A stretch of DNA of 64,000 bases, from contig CM075346.1 in the NCBI GenBank assembly GCA_037693485.1, positions 46,856,001 through 46,920,000 on the forward strand, read 5' to 3'. Positions 51,475 through 61,533 of the stretch are shown in pieces. Position numbers and translations under genes: made by a program. The first letter of the stretch is position 1. Every line of letters starts with the position of its first letter. The stretch is from Kitagawia praeruptora (lineage: Eukaryota > Streptophyta > Magnoliopsida > Apiales > Apiaceae). The notes beneath the pieces are model-generated. The model was not told the origin of the DNA. It searched no databases and worked only from the letters and a program-made list of their open reading frames with translations.

Positions 51475-54400
51475 TTATTTATCCTTGCGGGACTGGTCCG
51501 CATACTTCTTCTGTCTGTCTTGGGCCGCTACCAGCCGTCCTCTTATGAGTTCGATAGTTTCTCTCGTCTGTTGGACCAGTTCAGGCCCTAAAATCTTCCG
51601 CTCTCCTACCTCTTCCCAACACAAGGGAGACCGACATCTTCGTCCGTACAAAGCTTCATATGGGGGCATGCCTATACTCGCATGGTAACTGTTGTTGTAG
51701 GAAAATTCGATCAACGGCAAGTGGTCGTCCCAACTTCCCTTGAAATCTATGGCACATACTCTCAACATGTCCTCGATGGTCTGGATGGTTCTCTCACTCT
51801 GTCCGTCTGTTTGGGGATGGTATGCAGTACTCATGTTTAACTTAGTCCCCACACAATCCTGAAAACTCCTCCAGAACCTGGAGTTGAATCTTGGGTCTCT
51901 ATCTGATACAATGCTCACAGGAACCCCATGCCTAACCATAATCTCCTTTAAGTAGATATCCACCAGCTTGTCGACAGTGTATCTCTCGTTGATTGGGAGA
52001 AAATGTGCTGACTTGGTCAATCTATCGATAATTACCCAAATGGCGTCATGATTAGTCTTGGTCCTTGGTAATCCGACCACAAAGTCCATAGCAATCTGTT
52101 CCCACTTCCACTCGGGTATCTCTAAGGGTTGCAATAATCCACTGGGCCTCTGGTGTTCGGCCTTCACTCTCTGACATGTCAAGCATTTACTTACCCACTC
52201 TGCTACGTCCTTCTTCATATTTGGCCACCAATAATACTCTTTCAAATCCATATACATCTTGGTGCCTCCAGGGTGAATCGAATACCTTGAACTATGAGCC
52301 TCTTGCAAAATCTCGTCTTTTAATTCTTGAACGTTCGGGATCCATATCCTAGATGCGTACCTCATAATTCCATTCCCGTCCTTCTCGCACCTAATTTCCT
52401 CGCCAGTCAAAATTTTCTCCATCGAATTCTTTTCTTCTTCTATCTTCTTTTCCTGGCATAACTTAATCTTTTCCAATAGCGGTGGTTGGACTCTTATTTC
52501 CATTAGGCTCTCTTGTCCAATTCCTGGTAACCTCACCTCAATCTCCAGTTTCTCAAGGTCCTTGATCAATTCGTCCACTGACGTTATCATCTTAAGCTTC
52601 TCCTTTCGGCTAAGTGCATCGGCCACCACGTTGGCCTTCCCTGGGTGATAATGAATCTCGCAATCATAATCCTTGATTAGCTCTAACCATCTCCTCTGCC
52701 TCATGTTTAACTCTTTCTGAGTGAATATGTACTTTAAGCTCTTGTGATCCGTGTAGATTTCACACCTTTCTCCGTAAAGGTAATGTCTCCAGATCTTCAG
52801 GGCGAAAACTATCGCTGCTAACTCCAAATCATGGGTGGGGTATCTTATCTCATATTCCTTAAGTTGTCTGGACGCATACGCAATCACCTTACCGTGCTGC
52901 ATAAGCACGCACCCTAAACCTTTATGGGATGCGTCGCTATAAATCACAAAATCTCCCTTATCATCGGGTAGGGCTAGTACTGGTGCTGTCACCAACCTCT
53001 TTTTCAACTCTTGAAAGCTTTCTTCGCATTTCTCAGTCCACACAAACTTCTCGGTCTTGCGAGTTAGCCGGGTCAAAGGGGCTGCTATCTTTGCAAAGTC
53101 TTGGACAAATCTCCTATAGTAGCCAGCCAATCCTATGAAACTTCTCACCTCTGTCGGAGTGGTTGGTCTCTCCCAGTTTGATACAGCCTCTATTTTGGCT
53201 GGGTCCACTAGAATGCCTTGTTCGCTAATCACATGCCCCAAAAACTGAACTTCCTTCAACCAAAATTCACACTTCGAGAACTTAGCGTACAACTTTTCTT
53301 CTCTTAATCCTCCCAATACAATCCTCAAGTGCTCTGCATGTTCCTCTTTTGTCTTGGAATAAATCAAGATGTTATCGATGAAGACTATAACACACTTGTC
53401 CAGGTACTTCTTGAAGACTCGATTCATTAAGTCCATGAAAGTTGCGGGTGCATTCGTTAACCCAAACGACATCACTAAAAACTCATAGTGTCCGTACCGG
53501 GTGCGAAAGGCCGTCTTTGGTATATCTTCTGGCTTAATCCTTAACTGGTGGTACCCGGTTCTCAAATCGATCTTCGAAAAATAAACCACGTCCTTTAGTT
53601 GGTCAAATAGGTCATCTATCCTGGGCAAAGGATACTTATTCTTTATGGTCACCTTATTCAACTCCCTGTAGTCTATGCATAATCTCATACTGCCATCCTT
53701 CTTTTTCACGAATAGCACCGGGGCTCCCCACGGTGACACACTAGGTCTTATCATTCCTTTATCCAATAGCTCTTGCAATTGGGTGGCCAACTCTTTCATC
53801 TCTACTGGGGCTAGCCTATATGGGGCTTTTAAAATTGGGGTCATGCCCGGAACTAAATCTATAGCGAACTCGATGTCTCTATCAGGTGGTAGTCCTGGAA
53901 GATCATCCGAAAATACATCCACGAACTCATTAACGACTGGGATTTCCTGTAGGTTTGGCGCCTCCTTCTTGGTATCCTTTACATCGGCTATATAGGCTTC
54001 GCATCCTTTACGTAACAGCTTTTTAGCTTGAATCATAGTCAGGAACTTTTGGGTTTGTCGTTTTCCACTAAACACTACTTCTTTATCCCCTGGCAGTCTT
54101 AAACTCACTTTCTTCTTCACACAATCAATCTGAGCTCCATGGGTTGTCAACCAATCCATACCTACTATTACGTCAAACTCTCCTAACTTAAAAGGTATTA
54201 AATCTACCCGAAAGTGCCGCCCTTCTATTTCTAGGTCACAACCTGGACATACTTGGTTAACAGGAATAATTTCATGATTAGCTATCTCTACTTGCAGTCT
54301 GTCTCTCAATGGTTCAGTCTTAAGGCCTAACTGACATACAAAATCTAGAGATATGAAAGACTTGGTAGCCCCCGAATCAAATAAAACATTCGCATTAACT

Positions 54401-55734
54401 GAGTTGAGTAGTAGGGTACCTGCGATCACATCCGTGTTCCTCACGGCATCTTGCACAGTCATGTTAAAAGTTCTTGCAGTAGGGGCCCTGTTAGAAGCAG
54501 TTCCACTCACTCTTGATGCAGCTGGCCCAGAGGACATACATTCCCTCATTCGGTGCCCTGGTTTCCCACACTTGAAGCAATTACCTCCGGCACTGGTGTT
54601 GTTACTAGTTCCTCGACAGGTGTTAGCATAATGCCCTGTCAGCCCACACTTGAAGCACTTCACATCTTGCAGGTTACACACGCCCGCATGTTTCCTTCCA
54701 CATTTATTGCATTCCAGGAGTGGGGCTCTGGGTGGGGTAGAGTAAGACGATCCCTGTGGTCGGCCGCTCTGGCCCACGCTCCAACTTTCCGCTCTCTTGG
54801 TTCCAAAGTTCCCGCTGGGTTGGGACATTGTTCCTCGCTTAAATTTGCTCGGGAAGCTCCCTCCTGCAGAGTTTCCCTTTCGACTGTCAAACTTCCTCTT
54901 CTTTCCTTCCCTCTCCTTCTGCATCTGTTCACTCCCAGCCTCAACAATCGATGCTTTCTGTACCAGGGTGGCATAGTCTGTCAGCTCAAGAACTGCCACA
55001 CGATTCTGAATCCATTGCTTTAGCCCCAATTGAAACCTTCGGGCCCTCTTCACCTCAGAGTTCACATATTCCGGCACAAACCTTGACAGCTCAGTAAATC
55101 TTGCCTCATACTCGGCCACCGTCATGTTGCCTTGCTTTAGTTCCAAAAATTTCAGCTCCATTTGTGTTTCCATGAACCTAGGGAAATACTTTTCCAAGAA
55201 CAGCTCGCTAAACCTCTCCCAGGTCACCACACCTCTTCCTTCCAAATTCCTTTTTGCTTCCCACCAGTAGTTTGCCTCACCCTTCAGGAGATAGGTGGCG
55301 AAGACAGTCTTCTGCCCTTCAGCGACTCCTAGTATCTCAAAAGATTTTTCCATTTCTTTCAGCCAGGTTCTTGCCTCGACCGGGTCTGCAGTTCCCTTAA
55401 ACTCTGGGGGTTTCAGGGATTTGAAATTCCGAAAGGCATTGGCATTCGCATTGTTGGGTGGTGGCTGAACCGGGGGACGGTCCAAGTTCTGCCTGAGTAG
55501 GTCCATGAATCGCTCCATAGGGTCTCTCATTGGGTTTTCCACCTCTAGGGTATCATCTTCAGCTTCCTCTTCATCATACTCAGAGTTATCAAACAAGTTA
55601 TAGTCACTACATTCATCCTCGCTCAGGTTCAAGTCCTCTCTCTCACGGTTTTGGTGGCCTTCCGGCCCATGGTGGCTACCCTGGCCTTCAGAGTTGGCCG
55701 GGTGAGCTCGAGTGTTCATTCTTCTGGGTGGCAT
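51475..55734 (-). CDS. gag-pol: T1 gag-pol polyprotein (RT catalytic Asp replaced)
   Basis: 1,419 codons from ATG 55734 (MPPRRMNTRAHPANSEGQG), chosen as the start used by related elements; 13 codons of open frame precede it. Gag domain around residues 110-250 (EARTWLKEMEKSFEILGV, KGEANYWWEAKR); zinc knuckles CFKCGLTGHYANTC and CFKCGKPGHRMREC near 360-400; protease LFDSGATKSF (Asp at 453); RT with KKKDGSMRLCIDYRELNKV, LRTGYHQLRI and VFIDNILIYSK; RNase H YSDASHKGLG (about 932) and the YHPGKANVVADALSRK linker; integrase HPGGTKMYMDL zinc domain (about 1150), MDFVVGLP, SDRDPRFNSRFW, YHPQTDGQSERTIQ. At residue 788 (53371-53373) Asn replaces the second Asp of the catalytic FIDD, so RT should be inactive. 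It ends at TAA 51475 before the chromodomain. Confidence 0.95.
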   Translation of the reverse strand: MPPRRMNTRAHPANSEGQGSHHGPEGHQNREREDLNLSEDECSDYNLFDNSEYDEEEAEDDTLEVENPMRDPMERFMDLLRQNLDRPPVQPPPNNANANAFRNFKSLKPPEFKGTADPVEARTWLKEMEKSFEILGVAEGQKTVFATYLLKGEANYWWEAKRNLEGRGVVTWERFSELFLEKYFPRFMETQMELKFLELKQGNMTVAEYEARFTELSRFVPEYVNSEVKRARRFQLGLKQWIQNRVAVLELTDYATLVQKASIVEAGSEQMQKEREGKKRKFDSRKGNSAGGSFPSKFKRGTMSQPSGNFGTKRAESWSVGQSGRPQGSSYSTPPRAPLLECNKCGRKHAGVCNLQDVKCFKCGLTGHYANTCRGTSNNTSAGGNCFKCGKPGHRMRECMSSGPAASRVSGTASNRAPTARTFNMTVQDAVRNTDVIAGTLLLNSVNANVLFDSGATKSFISLDFVCQLGLKTEPLRDRLQVEIANHEIIPVNQVCPGCDLEIEGRHFRVDLIPFKLGEFDVIVGMDWLTTHGAQIDCVKKKVSLRLPGDKEVVFSGKRQTQKFLTMIQAKKLLRKGCEAYIADVKDTKKEAPNLQEIPVVNEFVDVFSDDLPGLPPDRDIEFAIDLVPGMTPILKAPYRLAPVEMKELATQLQELLDKGMIRPSVSPWGAPVLFVKKKDGSMRLCIDYRELNKVTIKNKYPLPRIDDLFDQLKDVVYFSKIDLRTGYHQLRIKPEDIPKTAFRTRYGHYEFLVMSFGLTNAPATFMDLMNRVFKKYLDKCVIVFIDNILIYSKTKEEHAEHLRIVLGGLREEKLYAKFSKCEFWLKEVQFLGHVISEQGILVDPAKIEAVSNWERPTTPTEVRSFIGLAGYYRRFVQDFAKIAAPLTRLTRKTEKFVWTEKCEESFQELKKRLVTAPVLALPDDKGDFVIYSDASHKGLGCVLMQHGKVIAYASRQLKEYEIRYPTHDLELAAIVFALKIWRHYLYGERCEIYTDHKSLKYIFTQKELNMRQRRWLELIKDYDCEIHYHPGKANVVADALSRKEKLKMITSVDELIKDLEKLEIEVRLPGIGQESLMEIRVQPPLLEKIKLCQEKKIEEEKNSMEKILTGEEIRCEKDGNGIMRYASRIWIPNVQELKDEILQEAHSSRYSIHPGGTKMYMDLKEYYWWPNMKKDVAEWVSKCLTCQRVKAEHQRPSGLLQPLEIPEWKWEQIAMDFVVGLPRTKTNHDAIWVIIDRLTKSAHFLPINERYTVDKLVDIYLKEIMVRHGVPVSIVSDRDPRFNSRFWRSFQDCVGTKLNMSTAYHPQTDGQSERTIQTIEDMLRVCAIDFKGSWDDHLPLIEFSYNNSYHASIGMPPYEALYGRRCRSPLCWEEVGERKILGPELVQQTRETIELIRGRLVAAQDRQKKYADQSRKDK

Positions 55735-56494
55735 GATTCTGATAATAAGACAAAAATGGGTTAGGGTTTTCAAATTATTTGACCGTATTTAGAGAAGTCA
55801 GGAACGTATTGTTCCTCCTTATACAGGGTTAAAATTTCGAAACTCGCAGTGCCCTTATGATGGCGATAAACTGTAAAACCTTTTTAGGGAAAGTCGTTAC
55901 GTGGTTCGAAAACATTTGTAGGAATTTCCAAAATTTCAAAACTTCGTAATCTGTAGAAATATTTTTAGAATTTTAAATAAACTAAAACCTTTTTTTTTTT
56001 TTTTAAAGATTTATTTTAGAAAATTTGTAGGAACATTTTGGAAAATGTAGAGAACAATTTGAAATCGCATATCGTAAATTTGAAACAGCATGGTTGTATT
56101 TGTGGCTTGTAGCAGTTGTATAATTACAATTTTATATCAAAACAGTATAGCATGGCATCGGAAAGTAAAACAGTTGAAACAATATCAAGGAAACTGAAAC
56201 TAAATAAGTACGGTACAAGGGTTGTCACAAAGTTTGGATGTTAGAGCCAAATACATAGTTTCGATGTCAAAGTCTAGAAAAAGTGGAACAAATACAAGTA
56301 CATCATCCGAATAGTCAGGGCTACACAAAAGTAGGGCTACATCCGTACATACTATCCGAAGTCACATCTACATATCTGTAGGTCAGTCTACTCATCCACT
56401 GGTCAGAAAGGACGCCACTGCACAAGTCAACTATCCCGCAAAATCGACACACTAATGTCATCTGAACCTAGGGGACTGAGCCATCAGTAACACA
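55735..56494 (-). other. T1 spacer between the extra ORF and gag
   Basis: 760 bp without an open frame. AT-rich, with an A/T homopolymer near 55987-56003 and direct phrases such as CACTACATCCG/CTACATCCGTACATAC at 56320-56350. It could hold packaging signals or an internal entry region for gag, which is speculative. Nothing else seen. Confidence 0.5.
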
Positions 56495-57202
56495 TCACAG
56501 GGCCGCACCGCGACGGAGCAAGGTCCTCACTCGGGCAAATGCACGACGCACAACACGCCTAGCATCCCCAACCGGGATCACTCCGCCCCAATGGATCCCT
56601 AATCCAAGAATCCTCTCGCGACTCCTCCTCTCAATCCTGTGGAGTCGAGCCCTAGTCCTCCTAGCAACAGCGGTCCTCATCTTAGCCTGAATCCTCAGTC
56701 GCGCCTCGCGCTCCTCCACTAGTGCTCGCCTCGCTTCATTAAGTCTGGCCTCGGCAGAAAGTAAGTCTCGGGTCATGAACTGCACGACGTAGGCGTGCTC
56801 AGTGCCCGACACCGGGGGTAGGTCCAGTGGTGGGGGTGGTATAACAGGGGCAGGAGCAGGAGCAGGGGTAGGGTCACGCTCCTCCTCGCTAGAAGTATCC
56901 TCCTCGGAGTCATCATCTGAAGAAGTGGGGCTCAATGACTGTGGAGAGGGTGGGGGTGACACAACACGGTCCTCACCGGATCGCACACTCTCCTCATCAG
57001 TGGCCACAGGGGAGGGGGTAACAGGCTCAGGCTCAACAAAGGGCTCCTCATCGGGATCCTCCTCCTCAGTGTCCTCTATCAGCTCAATCACAGGGTCGGT
57101 CTCAGAGTCAGCATCAGTATCCTCAACAGGGTCCTCAGTCTCTCTCAGTAGTGCCTCATCATGCTCCCTCTCATAGGCCTCAGGGTCTGGTATCTCCTCC
57201 AT
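56495..57202 (-). CDS. T1 extra ORF upstream of gag (acidic N-terminus, Arg-rich C-terminus)
   Basis: 235 codons from ATG 57202, 231 bp inside the 5' LTR and upstream of gag on the same strand. Three parts: residues 1-75 very acidic (ETEDPVEDTDADSETD, EDTEEEDPDEEPF); 76-130 Ser/Pro-rich with PPPSPQSLSPTSS and APAPAPVIPPPPLDLPP; 135-235 predicted helical and very Arg-rich (ARLNEARRALVEEREARLR, ARRTRARLHRIERRSRER), ending RTLLRRGAAL. The GC content is higher than that of the surrounding element. No known domain is recognised. An ORF ahead of gag is documented in Ogre/Tat elements but not one I know from Tekay/Del. The antisense frame at 56802-57176 is its mirror and not a gene. A role as RNA- or chromatin-binding accessory protein is a guess from charge. 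Confidence 0.7.
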   Translation of the reverse strand: MEEIPDPEAYEREHDEALLRETEDPVEDTDADSETDPVIELIEDTEEEDPDEEPFVEPEPVTPSPVATDEESVRSGEDRVVSPPPSPQSLSPTSSDDDSEEDTSSEEERDPTPAPAPAPVIPPPPLDLPPVSGTEHAYVVQFMTRDLLSAEARLNEARRALVEEREARLRIQAKMRTAVARRTRARLHRIERRSRERILGLGIHWGGVIPVGDARRVVRRAFARVRTLLRRGAAL

Positions 57203-57417
57203 CTACACAAGGGAAATAAGGTAGGTTACTAACCATAAAGAAGGGTTTAAGGAGTAGTTCCCTCACGGGCCTTAGAAGTCAGGGCTATATCCGATAACCC
57301 GACTGTGAACTCGATGAGAGCTCTAGGTATTAATGGGATTATTATTAGTGTTATTATTATTCGTATCATTATGGTTACTTCCCTAAGTTACTATCGTTTC
57401 TGAGAACTGTAACCTCC

Positions 57418-57429
57418 TCTCTGATACCA
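57418..57429 (-). promoter_or_regulatory. Primer binding site of T1
   Basis: Minus strand TGGTATCAGAGA, eleven of twelve bases matching the complement of initiator tRNA-Met, four bases from the 5' LTR end at 57434. Confidence 0.85.
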
Positions 57430-57433
57430 TTTC

Positions 57434-60400
57434 TGTGACGCCCCCAGATCCGGGGTCGGAGATCTAGGCGCTCACGGTCCATTTTCCATTAATAACATAC
57501 TTGTTCTTGCACATAATATAAATAAACAGCCATCGACCCCACAATAAACTCACACCGCACACACACACACACACACAGGTTAGAGTCTCAGAAACGTCAT
57601 ACATATGAATAAGCAAAAGTAAGAGTTTTAGAGTTATTACAGACCGAATTAAATAACATTTATGCTACCAGCAACACTTCAATATGAAGCGAAGTTGGCG
57701 GCTTGAAAGTTTGTTACGGTACACTGCCTTGCACAGGTCATACTTATAAATAAAACGTACTAACAAAAGCTGCCAACCAATCCGGCTAATGGGGCCTACC
57801 GGTGGAATCTCAACTGCAGCCTGGGGTCTAGTCACCTGCTTTCGAACAGTCTGACAGGTTCTTGCCATTTCTCTTAGCTGTTGTGTTTGTAAAATTTGAA
57901 AACAAACAAGAGTGAGCAACTATAGCTCAGCAAGAATATAGGTGTAAGATAAGCAATATAGCATTTCATATGTATAGCAGTCATTAAACTCGTTTGTATC
58001 ATCCAGTTATAAAGTCACTTGTCATTATTGGTAAATTTCAAAGGTGCACCAGTACGTGCCCTTGTTTTCAAAATAACCTTGCAGTTCTAGCTACTGCATG
58101 AAGTCAACATCTTTCTCATCAAAATAGGACACTATCGGCAACTGGCACATAGGCCTAAGATGCAGTGTCAAAGCATTTTTCCAAAGTGGAGGAATGGGAC
58201 TTAAAGAAAACATAAAACCTGACAGGGATTGACGATGATCAGTCGCCACATCCGAGTCCAATAATCTGCGGGTCTTCTCTACCGGTAGAAGGATAGAAAC
58301 TACATCCGTAACTATCCCCGAGTGAAAACTACATCCGTAATCACCCTCGATGAAAACTACATCCGTAATCATCCTTCGGCAACACCTGGGCCGGAATAAT
58401 AAGTGATGGACCGCCTGGCTCACGGCCGCTTACACATCCCGGGAATCGTTCGTCAACGGTTCCCACACCTGCCAGAGTCCCTTTTTCTTTTTCTTTTAAA
58501 AACTTGATTTTGATTTAAAACAGAGTAATTGTGGTTCGACATCAGTCGACCGATAATTCTTGAAATCATACAAGAAGCAGAACCTGACCGGGGGTTTTCG
58601 AAAATGTTTTGAGTTCGAAAAAGTTCGAGTTTGAAAGTATTAAAAAGTATCTTGGATTAACTTTGTTTTTAAAATAGTGAACAATAATTAATAAATGATA
58701 TTTTAAGATTTAATATTAATAATTAATAAAATAATTATTTAATAAAATAAACTTTTAATCCAAGATAGGGTTTCGAGTATTTACGAAAATATGAATATAA
58801 TACTTGAGTACATGATACTTCCCGAATGACCCTTCGGGTTTTCGCAATCTAGATAATAATATACCGCTCCCCGGTCAATAGGTATATACGAACCGCTACG
58901 ACCTCTATTGCTAGAGTCGTTGTCCGAAGAAAACATTTTAATCTAAGTTCAAAGGGTACAAGCATATATGTACTTATACGATCTCAATTGCATCAATACT
59001 TCGATAAACATAGCATTTGATATAATTGAAAACTACAAACACAACAGTGAAAGTCCTTGTATATGTATAAGTTTTGAAAAGTAAACTTGCCTTGGTTTGG
59101 TTGGGGTGGTCGAGCGTGCGGAGTGGAACGATCTATACATAAGCAATAACCGCTCGTTAGTACCTTAACAATATCTCTTTAATTACGGGGTTTTAGGGGG
59201 TACGAAATTAACTTAATGACTTCGTCTTATGACACTCTAGCCCCTCTATAGGTTCATGTCATCACTCGATTACGCTCGTCACTTATACGACTTAATTTAG
59301 TTACCACATTCGAACCATAACCATTACTCCTAGAATTATGCTCCACTAACGACTTTTTCCCTTGCGCGAAACTTACTCTAGCATTTTTATAAAATTCAAA
59401 AATTCGTATTTTAATCCAATTCTTTTTGGGTAGCCTTCACCACTGTATTTCCTAGCTTCTCTAATTTTTCCATGATCCCACATAAATTTTTAGGGGTCTA
59501 AACAAGGCTCACAAGGGGGTCACTTAGTGCAGTCCATAGTCCAGAAACACAATTCACTCCTTCGGCAATAACTTAAAATCTACACATCACCTAGCCATGA
59601 ACCTTACATTTCCAGAAACTACATTCAATTATCTTTCCAACAATATAAGGTAGGACATCAGGGGACAAAATTTGGGTGTTCAAAACCGTGTTACAAGGCA
59701 GGTCATTGCTCCTGGAAAAACTCAGCATGCACATACTACTTAGATCAACCACTTTCCACAATTCCACCATACAACCAACACTTAATACACTTAAATCATG
59801 GTTCATAACACTCATGGAGACATATATATTATCCATAGTCATCAAAGTCACAATATCAACATCAAAACTCAAGATCCATGCTATCCAATACATATATAAC
59901 CAAGATTAGCTCATAAATACATGGATCTACTACCAAACATTATAAATACTACATAACCAAGAGGGTTTGTGATTTTATACCTTCTTGAGAACCTAGGGGC
60001 CTTGGATAAGCTTTTCACAACTCAACAACACCTTAGATGGTCTCCTACAACACTTATAATGCAAGATCTAAAGGAAGAACAAACTTGGTTACTATTCATC
60101 CAAACTTTAACAATTTGTAACTTGAAATTGGGTGGATGAAATGGAGTGAAATTGCTAACATACCTTGTCTATATGATGTAGATGACCTAGGAATTATGTT
60201 ATGATTTATGAGTGATGGGAAAGGGGGAAGAAGAAATTTTCTTCTTCTTTTTTTTTGTCTTGGCCGAGAGCTCTTCTCAAGGGGGGGGGTGTTTTGATTT
60301 TTTTTTTGTGTTTGTATTGGGTGAATAAGTGGTATGAGATGAGGTTGGGTGATACATATCATGTAAGTATGGGTAAGTACTAGCAAGCATGGCTCCTTGT

Positions 60401-60921
60401 ACTTCTTGTCCCCTTTCTTGAAAAAGCAAGTAACTAGGTACTATTCATCTTCCAATGGCTAACTAGTTTGCTTGATTCCTAACTACTTGGTTGCATGGGC
60501 TTGCATGCAGTACTACTCCTTGTATTATTATTCTTCCACCAATGCTTATTATCTAATCTTTAATTCGTATCGTATCTTAATTAATCTCTCGTAATAATAT
60601 TTTTGTCGCGTAGAGATTTCCCCTATAATTCCTTAAGTACTAATTGTGTAAATTCCTCTAATGTCCATAATTCCTTGTCATAATCCTTAATAAATCTTTT
60701 AACACTCTAATCATTCTCAAATCCCAAGTTTTATAAATCTCACTAACAATAAGACTCTTGCCTTCACAATCTCCCTTTTTATCTTACATAGTGAATACAA
60801 CAACACAGTTTCTCAGACAATCAATTCTATTAATCAACAGGGTGACCAGAAAGGTTCCATATTGACATTGCCACAAGATATTAAATAAAATAAAATATTA
60901 CCAAAAATTAGGGTTCTTACA
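57434..60921 (-). repeat. 5' LTR of T1
   Basis: 3,488 bp, the partner of 47521-51012. Substitutions are spread along its length (for example TGACG/TGATG at the start, ggtag/gatag near 58285, cacaattcc/cacaatttc near 59762, cact/catt near 60743). The pattern of mostly transitions suits methylated DNA. Followed by the duplicated GCGTA and the gag side of the old gypsy host. Confidence 0.95.
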
Positions 60922-61533
60922 GCGTACTCCCAACCACCTCATCATTTCTTATGACCTTCCTCACACTAATATTAAAAGTCCTGTGGTATGCCCCGACATG
61001 TTATTCCTACTTTAAATAATTACTCGGCATAACGCTCTGGCTGCACAATTACAACATTTGGTTTTTGATCTCATATTGGTGCAATGGTTCACAATTGTAC
61101 CTCCCCTTCACCTTAGAGTAATCACTTTTGAAAGGAATGGTTTGAAAATAACAAGGTCCAATAGATAATTTCAATAAGATTTCCACATTGGATGTTCCAA
61201 GAATATTGATGGTTCCAAATACTAGGAGTCTCGAATTTCGGAGATGTAAGGATGGACAGAAAGAATACAACAAGGTTGATTCCCTCATGTCCTGATAATT
61301 TTGTAATGTGATATCATAGAGGATGTTGCACGAGGGCAATGATTGTTGGATACAAAAGTCATAAAGACGGTCTTTATACAATTCTTACATCTGGTGAATA
61401 CTTTTCCTCTTGAAAATAGAGGATCTAAAAAGTCCCATTGATAAAGGTCAACCGATCGAAAGCAATTCTACTCTATGACAATAAATATGAAGCAGTTTAT
61501 CATTCAAGTAATCTATGGTTTCAAATGAATCTT
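60922..61533 (-). pseudogene. Gag end of the old decayed gypsy, then unidentified DNA
   Basis: Minus strand near 60924-60985 reads RTFNISVRKVIRNDEVVGST, matching T1 RTFNMTVQDAVRNTDVIAGT at the gag-protease boundary, so this is the continuation of the element at 45226-47520 across the T1 insertion. Homology fades near 61030. The frame at 61049-61381 (minus; FCIQQSLPSCNILYDITLQN) is open for 110 codons but has no domain I recognise; it may be chance or an unrelated relic. Nothing else is seen up to the solo LTR. Confidence 0.6.

Larger units (their letters stand above)
47521..60921 (-). mobile_element. T1: Tekay/Del-type chromovirus (Ty3/gypsy), nearly complete
   Basis: 13,401 bp on the minus strand with LTRs 47521-51012 (3') and 57434-60921 (5'), termini TGTAAGAACCC..GGGGGCATCACA or GGGGGCGTCACA, and the 5-bp duplication GCGTA (47516-47520, 60922-60926). 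Internal order from the right: primer site, extra ORF (56495-57202), gag-pol (51475-55734), chromodomain tail, polypurine tract. RT-before-integrase order makes it gypsy; the C-terminal chromodomain and 3.5-kb LTRs fit the Tekay/Del group. LTRs differ at roughly 25 sites plus a CA-repeat length change (about 0.7%), older than A and B. Two lesions are seen: a catalytic RT Asp changed to Asn and a stop before the chromodomain. Confidence 0.95.

Noticed and set aside
53675..55023. Plus-strand frames of 90-156 codons opposite T1 gag-pol
   Set aside because: Mirror frames of a strongly supported minus-strand polyprotein with clear domains.
56802..57176. Serine/glycine-rich 124-codon frame on the plus strand
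   Set aside because: Exact antisense of the acidic and proline-rich part of the T1 extra ORF; Ser-rich antisense frames are typical opposite acidic coding DNA.
61049..61381. 110-codon minus-strand frame as a host gene
   Set aside because: No recognisable motif, no promoter or splice context, and it lies between a decayed gypsy fragment and a solo LTR; treated as chance until a database match is shown.
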